Below are positions 33,950-43,554 of a DNA stretch of 64,000 nucleotides, piece by piece. Positions within the stretch are counted from its first letter, which is position 1. Each line of letters opens with the position of its first letter. The notes beneath the pieces were generated by a model. That model made no database searches, was not told the DNA's origin, and worked only from the letters and a program-made list of their open reading frames with translations. The position numbers were made by a program, and so were the translations under genes. The stretch comes from Paenibacillus sp. ACRRY (GTDB lineage: Bacteria; Bacillota; Bacilli; Paenibacillales; Paenibacillaceae): the NCBI RefSeq assembly GCF_022346995.1, contig NZ_JAKRNM010000011.1, positions 91,691 through 155,690 on the forward strand, in the 5' to 3' direction.

Positions 33950-34769
33950 GAGGATACCCGTTCTGGAAATGAGGGATTTAAGTAAAACCTACGAATCCAG
34001 AGGCCAGGGAGCCCATTCAGCATTGCAATCGATCAACCTGAAGCTCTATCCGGGAGAATGTCTGGGAATTGTAGGGGAGAGCGGAAGTGGCAAGAGCACT
34101 TTGGCCAAATGCGTGACTCATCTGGAAAAGGCAACCTCCGGGCAGATTATCTATCGTCAGCAGGATATTACTCTGATAAGGGAAGAGGCTTTGCGGCTTC
34201 AGCGCAAGCAGATTCAGATGGTTTTTCAGGAACCTTCGGCGATTTTCAATCCCCGCATGAGGGTGGGATCATTTATCCTTGAGCCTTTATTGAACTATAA
34301 ACTGATCAAACGCAGGCAGGGTGAAAAGGAAATTCATCGTTTGCTGGAACTGGTGGGGCTGCCTGCTGCTATTGCTGACAAGTATCCACATGAAATCAGC
34401 GGTGGGGAGCAGCAGCGAGTGGTTATTGCCCGGGCGATCGGAGTGCAGCCGGATGTAATAATATTTGATGAAACTACCTCGGCACTCGATGTTTCCATTC
34501 AGCAGCAAATTTTGCACCTGTTGGTCCGATTGCGTAAGGAGATGGGGATTTCATATATCTTCATATCGCATGACCTGGCTGTGGTGCAGCAGGTTAGCGA
34601 TCGTACTGCGGTTATGTACAAGGGAGAGATAGTTGAAGTGTTGGAAAGTGCGCAGCTGAATCGTGCAGCCAGTCATCCCTATACGCGGAACCTGATGGAT
34701 TCGGTGTTGTCGGTCAGAGAGATTAAGAATAAAGTGCGAGAGTATGCCCTGCAAGGAATCACGGGTTGA
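33939..34769 (+). CDS. Nik/Opp-type ABC transporter ATPase (NikE-like)
   Basis: A 276-residue ATPase with Walker A GESGSGKST, signature ISGGEQQR and Walker B VIIFDETTSALDVS. Walker B has Glu-Thr-Thr instead of the usual Glu-Pro-Thr, which still keeps the catalytic Glu. The start overlaps the preceding gene by 11 bases. It ends the five-gene importer operon and is followed by a terminator. Confidence 0.94.
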   Translation: MVDERIPVLEMRDLSKTYESRGQGAHSALQSINLKLYPGECLGIVGESGSGKSTLAKCVTHLEKATSGQIIYRQQDITLIREEALRLQRKQIQMVFQEPSAIFNPRMRVGSFILEPLLNYKLIKRRQGEKEIHRLLELVGLPAAIADKYPHEISGGEQQRVVIARAIGVQPDVIIFDETTSALDVSIQQQILHLLVRLRKEMGISYIFISHDLAVVQQVSDRTAVMYKGEIVEVLESAQLNRAASHPYTRNLMDSVLSVREIKNKVREYALQGITG

Positions 34770-34809
34770 GTTGGTCTGGTGTATTGCGATGTTTAAAAAA
34801 TAGCGAAGA

Positions 34810-34860
34810 AAAAGGATTATTCCGGGTCATGGTGGTGACGGCCCGGAGTAATCCTTTTAC
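34810..34860 (+). terminator. Intrinsic terminator of the metal importer operon
   Basis: AAAAGGATTATTCCGGG (34810-34826) pairs with CCCGGAGTAATCCTTTT (34842-34858), nearly perfect. It may also work on the minus strand. Positions 34861-35007 hold no recognisable element. Confidence 0.88.
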
Positions 34861-35007
34861 TGTATAAGGACTATATGAAATGATGAACTGTTGTTGAAGA
34901 ATACTACAATGTGCGCAAACCGATCTATGCACACCGGTCTATGTGAACCAATATACGTAAGCATGATGGACTCGGCCGAGTATTAAGCATCGCCTGATGT
35001 CTTTATT

Positions 35008-38000
35008 TTAATGTGGAACTTGGGATTGGAAGTCGTTTCGGCTCGACCGATTGGCATGGTAGAAGACAACATCCCCGTCTTGGATAGGCCAATTATTGTC
35101 TTCAGTATTGACCGGATTGTTCTGAAAACCCTCCATCTGCCACTGGTTCATCAGAGGTGCATAGATGTACTGGAGATGAGGCGCGTCAGTATCACCATTT
35201 CGTAGACTTTCAATATTGAAGTTGACTACGATATATCCATTTCTCAGAAACACAGGGGACTTTTCATCCAACTGGTTTTGTCTCGCAAGTGGCTCCAAAT
35301 CGGTGCCTTTCGGAACGGCATATACATCGGCGGGCAGGCTGTATTCTCCATACCAGCGCTGGATGGCTGCATTTGCCCGATCCAAGTTAACGCCTTGCGG
35401 GATGTCCGTTCTGGGTCCGATCAAAGTGCGAATGGATGAGGGCAGGATCATCCAATCATAACGTCCCACCCATGTTTTCTGATGTGAGATCTGATCGACG
35501 AAACGAACCATGTATTCAGCCAGTGTGCCTTGGCTCTGCTCCTCTTTGGTCAGTTCATAGGTGTATCGATAACGAGCGGTATCGCCCATTTCGGTACCAG
35601 GAACGTTCCGCAAACGGGCATTCAGAACAACAAAGCGTTTCTCCAAATCCTGTGCAGATCCGATACGTATAAACCTTTCCTGTCCTCTGTGATAATACAG
35701 ATCAACCTCCTGCCTGGAGGTACCATCCTCATTCACAAAATGAAAAGTTGGCGTAATCCGAACACCATCCTGCTGACCAAACATATTACCTTTCGTTTTG
35801 AGGTCAAACTTGATATGGTACCCGGTTTTTACAGCCACATTTTTGAATCCCTGTAATGGATGGCTGCCTGGACGAATGGGCAATACGAAAGGTGCCAGGT
35901 TGCCGCGAGGATCACCATCAATACGATTCAAGCCTGTCCAATAGCTGACTCCCGTTGGCTCCGGGCTTCCCGGCTGCTTCCGAAAAACATTTTCCCAGTT
36001 ATAGTCCGAAATGTCGGTGACATGAAAATCGTATAGCCTTCCGATGACTTCGACTGGAACCGTATCGGCAGCTACGTGATGGGCCAGGTCGGTATTGGCA
36101 TCCTGCTGTTCAGTGAAGCTGGAGGGTGCATTCTCCGCGATATTGCGGAATTCAACCTCATAGTTACCCTCGTCTACCCATACCGGGAGGTAAAAGCTGG
36201 TGTCCAGCTGGTTTACCGGGATATCTACCCAGGTTTTAGCCGGTATAAACTGGCTTCTGTCAGCGTTATAGACATCGAACGGGAATTTGACCTGTTTAAT
36301 TCGAAAATATTTGGCATAATCCCGATTGCCATAACCGGGGTAACTTGCTGCGTCCAGATGCTGACCAGTCGTTGGAATACGGACAATAAAGGGACGTTCC
36401 AGAATCAGTGCTGACCGGGTTAGATCCGGAACTGTCTTCTGATTATGAGCCTGATCATCCGATACCAGGGCGTAGTTTACGACAGGGGTGTGCACGGTAA
36501 CGGTGTTAATGCCGTTAATCGGGAAATCTTTGTTGGCGCCCCCGTTTACATTCCCAGGCAGCAGATCGTAATAAATGGTACCGGAACTTGGTGTGTTTTC
36601 TTTGTTGACCAGCGTGTTACTAATCATGTTATTTGGCTTATATAGGACATCTTGGCCAATCGTTGTAGGGTTAGGAATATTGGATGGCGTAGGTCCGTCC
36701 TTGGTCGCCTCTGTGTCATCCATAATCTTGGTATTGTTAAATATGACCGAGTCATTATTCACTTTTGCCTGAGGAGTGTTGGACTCCGCCATACCTTTTA
36801 AACGCGATGTATCATCCGGCACATCTGGAGGTGCATTCAGCCCGCCTGTTAATTTGGGTGGGGTATAGGAGATAGACGTTGTTTGCCCTGGTCTGACGTG
36901 GCTCTCCACGCTGTCATCATTTTTGGATACCAAAGTTGGCGGTGTATATCCGGATGGAGTCATGGTGACCAGTTCACCCGGCAGGGCATAATTCTTCATG
37001 GTCGCTTTTGTGATCTTGTACACTTCAAGATTGTTGATTTTCCAGTATGAGTAGTCCCGTGTAATCTGGAAATTGTATGGTTTGGTTACGGTGTCATTGG
37101 CTGGAACAGGTGGTCCATCCGTACAGCCATCTTCGGTACAGATATCAGGTCCCGGTACAGTCCATTCCCTGTCATAGGATAGCGTGACACTGCAATCATA
37201 CGTGACTTTGCCCGCCATTTTCGCCCAGGCCTGCTTGAAGAGATAGTTGTCAGAAAATGCATTGGTATACAGTGACTCAGAAGTAGGGATTCCTCTCAGT
37301 ACATTGAATGTCTCATTCCCTCTGTTATCTGACTTAATTACACCGTTAGCATTTGGATCAAGGTCACTCATGCTCATAATCGTCCCTGTAGACGGTGGCC
37401 CGATTGTCGGTGAACATCCAACACCACTTCCGCCCCCATTGCCTCCGCCACCCCCGTTCCCAGGATCCTCTTCTACGCCAATCGTTGTGGTTGTCGTTAA
37501 TTGGAAGTCGTCTTTCTCCCACAGTACGGTGATGGTCGTAGTTCCCCTGCTTACGGCTTGGACTAGCCCAGAATTACTAACGGTTGCAACAGCGGGGTTG
37601 GAGGAAGTCCAAGTCGTTTGCCCATTACCGCTATTTACATTGGTTTCAGCTCCAAAGCTTCCATCACCGGTTTTGGTCTTTACGGTCGCATTCAGTTGCT
37701 TGGTCTGGTTAATGCTGAGTTGACCGCCATTGGTGAGATTGATTTCTTTGGTGATTTCGGCTTTACCGTACCAGTATAGGTCGGTATTAAATAGATAGTC
37801 TGCAGAATATTTAGGTGGATTATAAGGTCTATATTCTGTAGGCTCAATGGCTCCACCTATTTGCATCTGAAACTTAACCCTTTTATTGTTGAAAGAATCT
37901 ACGCCTAATAAAATAGGTAGCCCAGGTTGGTAGTACTTGGAGTTATCCATATATTCTGGTGCAAGGGAGTTCTCGACTATTTCTGCGTTAGAGATTGGTT

Positions 38001-38376
38001 CATCATTTATATCATAATAAACAGTAGGCTTGTAACTTGGAGCTTCTAGAGATAAATCTATGCACACGGTAGAAGAGTTTGGTTTGTTTGAAGAAGAGTT
38101 GTTAGATAACTCTTGACCATTACATTCTCCATCAACTTTCCATTTCATATTATCTAATTGATAAATATATATTCCAATATTAGTTAATCCCTTACCTTCT
38201 ACGGGAATTATTTTCTTTTGGGATTTTGCAGGGGTAGAAGGTACAATTCTTGCAGCCTCTAGTATAGGTTTGGTTCCAGGGCCACCTCCCGCGAAGATCG
38301 CTGGAGGTGAAGTTAAGATCAAACTTATTGCGAGGACTGAGAGAAGGGGCTTTTTTAATATTTTAGTAAGACCCAA
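35008..38376 (-). CDS. Very large secreted protein with a BIG2-type domain
   Basis: A 1122-residue exported protein. The signal peptide is ~1-29 (hydrophobic core LLSVLAISLILT, cleavage near AIFA). A BIG2 (Ig-like) domain at ~225-300 has LNATVKTKTG, TWTSSNPAVATVSNSGLVQA and GTTTITV. A Gly-rich linker (~307-317) follows, then ~800 residues of beta-rich sequence with no family I recognise. The start is TTG, 6 bases from AAGGGTGA. There is no SLH domain and no LPXTG. It lies 31 bases downstream of an SLH-domain gene on the same strand, so the two are probably co-expressed at the cell surface. Confidence 0.75.
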   Translation of the reverse strand: MGLTKILKKPLLSVLAISLILTSPPAIFAGGGPGTKPILEAARIVPSTPAKSQKKIIPVEGKGLTNIGIYIYQLDNMKWKVDGECNGQELSNNSSSNKPNSSTVCIDLSLEAPSYKPTVYYDINDEPISNAEIVENSLAPEYMDNSKYYQPGLPILLGVDSFNNKRVKFQMQIGGAIEPTEYRPYNPPKYSADYLFNTDLYWYGKAEITKEINLTNGGQLSINQTKQLNATVKTKTGDGSFGAETNVNSGNGQTTWTSSNPAVATVSNSGLVQAVSRGTTTITVLWEKDDFQLTTTTTIGVEEDPGNGGGGGNGGGSGVGCSPTIGPPSTGTIMSMSDLDPNANGVIKSDNRGNETFNVLRGIPTSESLYTNAFSDNYLFKQAWAKMAGKVTYDCSVTLSYDREWTVPGPDICTEDGCTDGPPVPANDTVTKPYNFQITRDYSYWKINNLEVYKITKATMKNYALPGELVTMTPSGYTPPTLVSKNDDSVESHVRPGQTTSISYTPPKLTGGLNAPPDVPDDTSRLKGMAESNTPQAKVNNDSVIFNNTKIMDDTEATKDGPTPSNIPNPTTIGQDVLYKPNNMISNTLVNKENTPSSGTIYYDLLPGNVNGGANKDFPINGINTVTVHTPVVNYALVSDDQAHNQKTVPDLTRSALILERPFIVRIPTTGQHLDAASYPGYGNRDYAKYFRIKQVKFPFDVYNADRSQFIPAKTWVDIPVNQLDTSFYLPVWVDEGNYEVEFRNIAENAPSSFTEQQDANTDLAHHVAADTVPVEVIGRLYDFHVTDISDYNWENVFRKQPGSPEPTGVSYWTGLNRIDGDPRGNLAPFVLPIRPGSHPLQGFKNVAVKTGYHIKFDLKTKGNMFGQQDGVRITPTFHFVNEDGTSRQEVDLYYHRGQERFIRIGSAQDLEKRFVVLNARLRNVPGTEMGDTARYRYTYELTKEEQSQGTLAEYMVRFVDQISHQKTWVGRYDWMILPSSIRTLIGPRTDIPQGVNLDRANAAIQRWYGEYSLPADVYAVPKGTDLEPLARQNQLDEKSPVFLRNGYIVVNFNIESLRNGDTDAPHLQYIYAPLMNQWQMEGFQNNPVNTEDNNWPIQDGDVVFYHANRSSRNDFQSQVPH

Positions 38377-38407
38377 GGTTAATCACCCTTATTTTGAAAG
38401 TAAGTGG

Positions 38408-39682
38408 TCAATGGTTTGCTGTTACTCCATAAATCGTCCCATTTTTTAATACAAGAAGAACGTCTGGATCTAGTTCTTTATCAAAATGCAACAAACCTTC
38501 TGCCCAATAAACAGGATTCTTCACATTAAATATACCTCTTGCACCGAGTAACTCACTAATACGAGGCACATTATAAGCGAACACTGCTTCACTGTTGGGG
38601 GACCTAAGAGGATTAATAGTTGCAGAGTTAATCAAACTGCCACCTTGTAATTGATTCATTGAGTCCTTGATATTTATATCAAACTCAACAAATGAGTAAT
38701 ATGCTCCTCTTATGAGCTGATCTTTCTCATCAACAAATACAGGGTAGTAAATACTTCTCTCATTAAATTTTACGTATGGGTTGACCACAATCCAGTTTTT
38801 TAATCTAAGATCAGCATAATTAGTGACTGTGACCAATTCTTCGTTACGAATCATCGAAAAGTCATCTGTAACTCTACTATAATCATATGATTTGGGGAGT
38901 CTTCTCTCGGGAAAAACCTGATACTTAGGTGCAATAATATTGATATTCGTCCCAGTCAAACCAACTGCACGCAACTCATTCAAGCCCTGAAATTCAGCAG
39001 GCTTCGTTTTCGCCACACTTGCATAACGAGCGATCAGCACAGCAACTTCGGCCCTTGTCGTGGTGCGATCGGTTCCAAAATTTTTATCGTTAGCAACACT
39101 CATCAACCCTGTACCCAGAGCAACAGCGACAGCATTTTTTTGGTTGCTTGCCAGTTTGCCCGTGAAGTACTCCTTCGCAGGTATCACCGTATTGGTTACA
39201 TCAGACAGAGCTTGTTTGAAATCCGAATCAACCACGGTCAGCCCCTGTGCCAGCCAGGTCGCCATTTCTCCCCGTGTTAGAGATGCCTTGGCATCGAGTT
39301 TTCTATTGTAGTTGGCAGGGCTGATGAAGCCTTTGGCAATCGCAGCGGATACGCCACTTTTTGCCCATTCAGGAACGTCTGTAAAGGTATTAGTTTCTTG
39401 TATGGCTGCATTAGGCTGATCGGTTAATCGTCCGAGAATACTAGCCATTTCGGCCTTGGTCACGGGTGAGCTTGGTTTGAATGTCCCGTCGGCATACCCC
39501 TGGAAGAATCCCTGCTCAACGGCGGAGTTGATCGCTGCAGCCGCCCAGTGTGTCGAAGGGACATCTTTGAATTTTAGCGTAGCTTGAGCGGCTTCTACTG
39601 AACTCCCGATACTTCCTGAACCTATTACGCCCCCTGTAAGCAAAGCCAATGCCGTAACCCCGGATAGAATCATTTTCTTCAT
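38408..39682 (-). CDS. SLH-domain surface protein
   Basis: A 424-residue exported protein with signal peptide ~1-30 and three SLH repeats at ~35-220 (FKDVPSTHWAAAAINSA, GYADGTFKPSSPVTKAEMA, FGTDRTTTRAEVAVLIARY). The ~200 C-terminal residues are unrecognised. SLH domains bind pyruvylated secondary cell-wall polymers, so it should be wall-anchored. AAAGGAG precedes the ATG. It is the first gene of a two-gene unit with the large secreted protein, which has no anchor of its own; partnership is inference. Confidence 0.9.
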   Translation of the reverse strand: MKKMILSGVTALALLTGGVIGSGSIGSSVEAAQATLKFKDVPSTHWAAAAINSAVEQGFFQGYADGTFKPSSPVTKAEMASILGRLTDQPNAAIQETNTFTDVPEWAKSGVSAAIAKGFISPANYNRKLDAKASLTRGEMATWLAQGLTVVDSDFKQALSDVTNTVIPAKEYFTGKLASNQKNAVAVALGTGLMSVANDKNFGTDRTTTRAEVAVLIARYASVAKTKPAEFQGLNELRAVGLTGTNINIIAPKYQVFPERRLPKSYDYSRVTDDFSMIRNEELVTVTNYADLRLKNWIVVNPYVKFNERSIYYPVFVDEKDQLIRGAYYSFVEFDINIKDSMNQLQGGSLINSATINPLRSPNSEAVFAYNVPRISELLGARGIFNVKNPVYWAEGLLHFDKELDPDVLLVLKNGTIYGVTANH

Positions 39683-39869
39683 GAATACTGCTCCTTTCTA
39701 ATTTCAATTCCTGGTTGTGGTTATGTACTTGATACTACTAGATACTAAATTTGTAATAATAATCAATATTCTACCATGTATAACTGGGTATTTGGTATTA
39801 TTTCTCAATATTAGTGTTTCAATTTAAGGTGAAAACCCCTCCTCTAGACCCATCCAACCTCTCAAAACA

Positions 39870-39904
39870 CAAAAAAAGGCCACGAATCCGTAGATTCATA
39901 GCCT
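39870..39904 (-). terminator. Intrinsic terminator on the minus strand
   Basis: AGGCCACGAATC (39877-39888) and GATTCATAGCCT (39893-39904) form a 12-base stem with two G.U pairs, with a seven-base A run on its left that is a T tail on the minus strand. It lies between uridine kinase and the SLH gene. The gap 39683-40132 otherwise holds only a second terminator and no gene. Confidence 0.65.
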
Positions 39905-40003
39905 TATGCTTTAAGGTAGAAGTGCTAAATATTTAGTTACCAAGCTCATATATTTCAAGAATAACCCATTTTCACCCATTTGAAAAGAGAGAAACAGAAT
40001 AAT

Positions 40004-40040
40004 ACCAAAAATCCAGACTGCACGAACGCAGCCTGGATTT
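40004..40040 (-). terminator. Intrinsic terminator of the uridine kinase gene
   Basis: AAATCCAGACTGC (40009-40021) and GCAGCCTGGATTT (40028-40040) form a stem with one mismatch. On the minus strand it is followed by a T run. Confidence 0.75.
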
Positions 40041-40132
40041 CAGTTCAATTTACATTGAATGTTGTAGCCGATCCGAGCCTACTTCTCTCAAACCAGAAGA
40101 GGCAGCCGGCTGTTACTTCGACATTCGATATC

Positions 40133-40765
40133 CTATGCGCCGTTCCATTTCTCTCCGGTCAGATACTTCTCGGTCAAAATCGACAACATCTGAATGCCAA
40201 CTTCGTTATGTCCGCCTTCGGGGATAATAATGTCTGCGTACTTTTTGGAAGGCTCGATAAAGGCATCGTGCATGGGTTTGACGGTCTCGAGATATTGTTT
40301 GTAAACGGATTGAATCGTACGTCCGCGTTCCTCCATATCCCGCAACACTCTCCGCAGTATACGAACATCGGAATCGGTATCGACAAATACCTTGATGTCC
40401 AGCAGGGCACGCAGATGTTCGTCGATGAGTACATGAAGACCTTCTACAATGACGATATGGTTCGGTGCGAGTTCAACCGTCTCATTGGCAGCACGGTTAT
40501 CTATGGTGAAGTCATATACGGGAGCATATGCCGTTTGTCCTTGCTTCAGCAGGGTAAGATGCTCAATCAACAGATCATTGTCGAATGCAAACGGATGATC
40601 GTAATTGGTGAGTCGACGCTGCTCTGGAGTGAGCTGTGATTGATCTTTGTAATAATTGTCCTGGGATATAAACGTCACTTTGCCTGATCCAAGACGGTCG
40701 ATGACGGAGCGAGCTACCGTCGTTTTACCGGAGCCGGTCCCTCCGGCGATACCAATAATGAGCAT
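40133..40765 (-). CDS. udk: Uridine kinase
   Basis: A 210-residue enzyme that phosphorylates uridine and cytidine in pyrimidine salvage. P-loop GGTGSGKTT (residues ~8-16), YDHPFAFD, VIVEGLHVLID and FVDTDSDVRILRR are diagnostic. Length is normal. It lies on the minus strand and is followed by a terminator at 40004-40040. Its neighbours are unrelated; it is probably monocistronic. Confidence 0.96.
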   Translation of the reverse strand: MLIIGIAGGTGSGKTTVARSVIDRLGSGKVTFISQDNYYKDQSQLTPEQRRLTNYDHPFAFDNDLLIEHLTLLKQGQTAYAPVYDFTIDNRAANETVELAPNHIVIVEGLHVLIDEHLRALLDIKVFVDTDSDVRILRRVLRDMEERGRTIQSVYKQYLETVKPMHDAFIEPSKKYADIIIPEGGHNEVGIQMLSILTEKYLTGEKWNGA

Positions 40766-40957
40766 GGTTGTTCCATAAACCTCCCTAGATTGGCAGCATG
40801 ATCAGTAGATGGAGAGCGTCAAAAATGAGCCCTATCTGCATGTCTGTCTGCGAATACACAATTCCTCAATTGTATCACAGCTTGCTGACTTTTTCATCTT
40901 AAGGAACAGACCATGTTTTGCCTTTCGGGAGGCATACTCATTTTCAGATTTACGATT

Positions 40958-41533
40958 CTAACGCATAGTAGAGCGCTTGTGCCCTCGCATCGTCCAGGGA
41001 AGAATCAGGTTCTGGCCAATCAGGCGAATGAGCAGACCAAGAATAACAAAACCAATCACACTTCCTGCCGTATTTGCAATCAGATCATTGATATCGGTTG
41101 AGCGGCCATTCCCCAGAGTAATCCGGATCACAAGCTGCAATATTTCAATAGTGAAACTGAACATTAGGCCCGCCACTGCGGCTTTACGTATCGAGTCAAC
41201 CGAAGGTCTCAAAAGAGGAAGCAGAAACCCCAGCGGCATAAACAGCACAATGTTCAGCAGGAAGCTTGGCGCATCTGCAGTCAGCAGCGGAACCCATTGT
41301 AGGTTCTTGTACCAGGGTGTCTGGTTGGCATAGATTCCGATGTTCACATCGATTGGGAAAAATACAAAATGCAGCACGCCCAGCATGTATATAGCGAATG
41401 TCAGCATCAGCATATACTGTTTGCTCGTATATCTAACGTTGCTCACCCAGGCGTGGACCACCAAAGCGAGCAGAATCACAATGAATAGTGGACCAAGGAC
41501 ACTTATAGATGAAATGGTAAATTGAATGGACAT
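40958..41533 (-). CDS. VanZ-family membrane protein
   Basis: A 191-residue protein with about five membrane helices. The region FLLNIVLFMPLGFLLPLL, FTIEILQLV and TDINDLIANTAGSVIGF matches the VanZ family (IEilQl...DvdDli.N..G). The original VanZ contributes to teicoplanin resistance; chromosomal members usually have no known role. AAAGGGG precedes the ATG. It lies 32 bases downstream of the anti-sigma gene on the same strand and may be part of its operon. Confidence 0.85.
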   Translation of the reverse strand: MSIQFTISSISVLGPLFIVILLALVVHAWVSNVRYTSKQYMLMLTFAIYMLGVLHFVFFPIDVNIGIYANQTPWYKNLQWVPLLTADAPSFLLNIVLFMPLGFLLPLLRPSVDSIRKAAVAGLMFSFTIEILQLVIRITLGNGRSTDINDLIANTAGSVIGFVILGLLIRLIGQNLILPWTMRGHKRSTMR

Positions 41534-41565
41534 GCGATGGCCCCTTTCAAGGAAATGAGTTCGAG

Positions 41566-42687
41566 CTAGTGGAGCTGAATTTTCATTTCCATTCCCTGTA
41601 TAAATTGATTGTCTTGGACCTCTTCGGTAAAGTCATCTTTCACTTCAAAAGGTTTCACTACCAGGTATTTTACATCCTTCGCTGTTGTCGCATATATGCT
41701 TTCCCATTTCAACTGGTTATCTTCATATAAACCCTCGCCGCTGAGTGCAGTCAGTTGTCGGCCTTGATCATCATAGATGGCAAACCTGATGTCATGCAGC
41801 TGTTCTTCTTCTTTGGCAGTCAACGTTTCTTTCCCATTCAAACCGATGGCGGCCGTTAAGCGTGTCGTGATCGGAGTAACCTCGGCTCTCGTAACAGTGG
41901 CGGTAAACAAGTCATTCTCCATGACAGTATCAGGCTGAACCGTGTAGGTGCCCGTTGTTGATTTGGTAAAAGGAACGGTTAACTCAAACTCATGATCAAT
42001 GCCTTGCAGCGTCAACTTAACCTTGGCATCGAACTGATCTGGGAAGGCGCCCTTATGATCCGTTGGGATGACCTGTTCAAAAAGCAGGGTATCCGGCTCG
42101 TTCGCCCCGGCTGAACTATAGAAGAGACCGTCATTTGGGCTAAACCCGTTTACATTGAGGGAAACGTTGTCGACTCCGCTGCTTAGCTTCACAATGTCTT
42201 TGCCGTTATCATACATGCCCTGATTCAGGTTGGGAGCCGTGACATGAACCAGAAATGCTGCACGTGTGCCATCGTATACGGTTTCCAGTACCTTGAATTT
42301 TACATCCTGATAAGCAAAGGAACTGTTTACTGGAGTAGTCAAACCTTCGTTACCCGCTGTTCTCAGACCCATATCCGCTTCAATCGAGCTGAAGAGACTG
42401 CCTACGAGCGGAATGTTGCGCAAAGAATCAGCCATAGCTGGAGATACAAATCCGGATGCAAATACGGTCACGCCCAGTACACCTGCTGCAACGGCAGCCA
42501 CTGCGGTACGGTGCATTCCTTTGTTAACTCGGCGCGGACTCTGAGCCTTTTCACTATTCAGACGGTCGGGTGATTCGGGAAGGGACTCCAGTGTGGCATC
42601 AATTCGAGTGCGTACAAGATTAGACATGACAGGGCGCTCCTTTGCTTGTTCTTTTAACTTCTGATCGATATTAAATGGGTTTGACAT
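41566..42687 (-). CDS. Membrane anti-sigma factor candidate (DUF4179-type)
   Basis: A 373-residue protein. A cytosolic N-terminus (~1-58) precedes one membrane helix (~60-85, AVAAVAAGVLGVTVFASGF). The external domain begins SLRNIPLVGSLF, typical of DUF4179 proteins encoded next to ECF sigma genes. It overlaps the sigma gene by 17 bases, strong evidence for the pair. It should hold the sigma factor inactive until an envelope signal arrives. Confidence 0.85.
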   Translation of the reverse strand: MSNPFNIDQKLKEQAKERPVMSNLVRTRIDATLESLPESPDRLNSEKAQSPRRVNKGMHRTAVAAVAAGVLGVTVFASGFVSPAMADSLRNIPLVGSLFSSIEADMGLRTAGNEGLTTPVNSSFAYQDVKFKVLETVYDGTRAAFLVHVTAPNLNQGMYDNGKDIVKLSSGVDNVSLNVNGFSPNDGLFYSSAGANEPDTLLFEQVIPTDHKGAFPDQFDAKVKLTLQGIDHEFELTVPFTKSTTGTYTVQPDTVMENDLFTATVTRAEVTPITTRLTAAIGLNGKETLTAKEEEQLHDIRFAIYDDQGRQLTALSGEGLYEDNQLKWESIYATTAKDVKYLVVKPFEVKDDFTEEVQDNQFIQGMEMKIQLH

Positions 42688-43204
42688 GCAATTTTACCTC
42701 CCGAAAGTTTTTGAATTTTTGGTACAGTTCCTGCCGTGCCCGGCTAAGCCTCATTTTTACCGCGCTCTCGGATATATTCAGCGTATCCGCTACCTGACGA
42801 AGGGTTAGATCCTCAAAATAATGCAGCACAATGACGATTCGTTTCGATTCTTCCAGTCGATCAACTGCTTCTCTCATATCCACCTCGTCGTAGGGGCTGG
42901 ATACTTCCTGCTTGGCGGGCACCTCTGCATATGATGTAGAGAGGGAGCGGCGGGAGAGCATGGTATTACATTCATTGATGAGGATGCGGAACATCCAGGT
43001 CTTGAAATACTGCGGTTCACGAAGCGTATGGATGGATTTATAAGCTTTCAGGATCGTCTCCTGAATGGCATCCGCCACGTCCTCCTCTTTTCGCAGCATG
43101 GATTTTGCTGTATTGTATAGGGAATTTTCAATTTCTCGGATGAGCCTGATAAAGGCGTTACGATCTCCCTGAATGGCCTGGTTGACGAGATCGGTCGGGT
43201 ACAT
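42671..43204 (-). CDS. ECF-type RNA polymerase sigma factor
   Basis: A 177-residue sigma factor with region 2 (~8-80, EEDVADAIQETILKAYKSIH, YFKTWMFRILINECN) and region 4 (~115-165, VLHYFEDLTLRQVADTLN, ESAVKMRLSRARQELY). GGAGCG/AAGG lies upstream of the ATG. It shows no clear -35/-10 of its own class in the upstream 100 bases, so autoregulation cannot be read. It works with the overlapping anti-sigma gene. Confidence 0.92.
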   Translation of the reverse strand: MYPTDLVNQAIQGDRNAFIRLIREIENSLYNTAKSMLRKEEDVADAIQETILKAYKSIHTLREPQYFKTWMFRILINECNTMLSRRSLSTSYAEVPAKQEVSSPYDEVDMREAVDRLEESKRIVIVLHYFEDLTLRQVADTLNISESAVKMRLSRARQELYQKFKNFREVKLHVKPI

Positions 43205-43462
43205 GGATAACGCTCCTTTCTTGTGTAGGGGATAACAGCTCCCTGCTTGGTTTTTACATGAATTAGACCTTCGGTGAGCTTATATGGTCACAATTATTTT
43301 TTAAAAGGATATGTGTTGCTTAATATGGACGCTTGGCAACGGGCTTTACCCTTCAGTTGGGTAGGGGATGATCAGGCTACGGGGGAGAGGAGGACTTTCG
43401 TACGAAGTTCGTATGAGTACTCAGCTGCTGTATCAATTTTGTCTCAATATTCCTGGTTTGGG

Positions 43463-43490
43463 TTGAAGGATCTAGGACCTTTGATATAAT
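43463..43490 (+). promoter_or_regulatory. Sigma-A promoter of the small secreted protein
   Basis: TTGAAG (43463-43468) and TATAAT (43485-43490), 16-base spacer. The rest of the gap from 43205 contains a palindrome TTCGTACGAA (43397-43406) and a small hairpin TACCC...GGGTA (~43347-43364), with no gene. Confidence 0.65.
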
Positions 43491-43554
43491 GATGTCGAAT
43501 AATGTCCGTTATATAACTGTAACGGGATTATTACAATTCAAGGAGGTGATACTT

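Noticed and set aside
43397..43406. Ten-base palindrome TTCGTACGAA as an operator
   Set aside because: Such short palindromes occur by chance; kept only as context for the upstream region.
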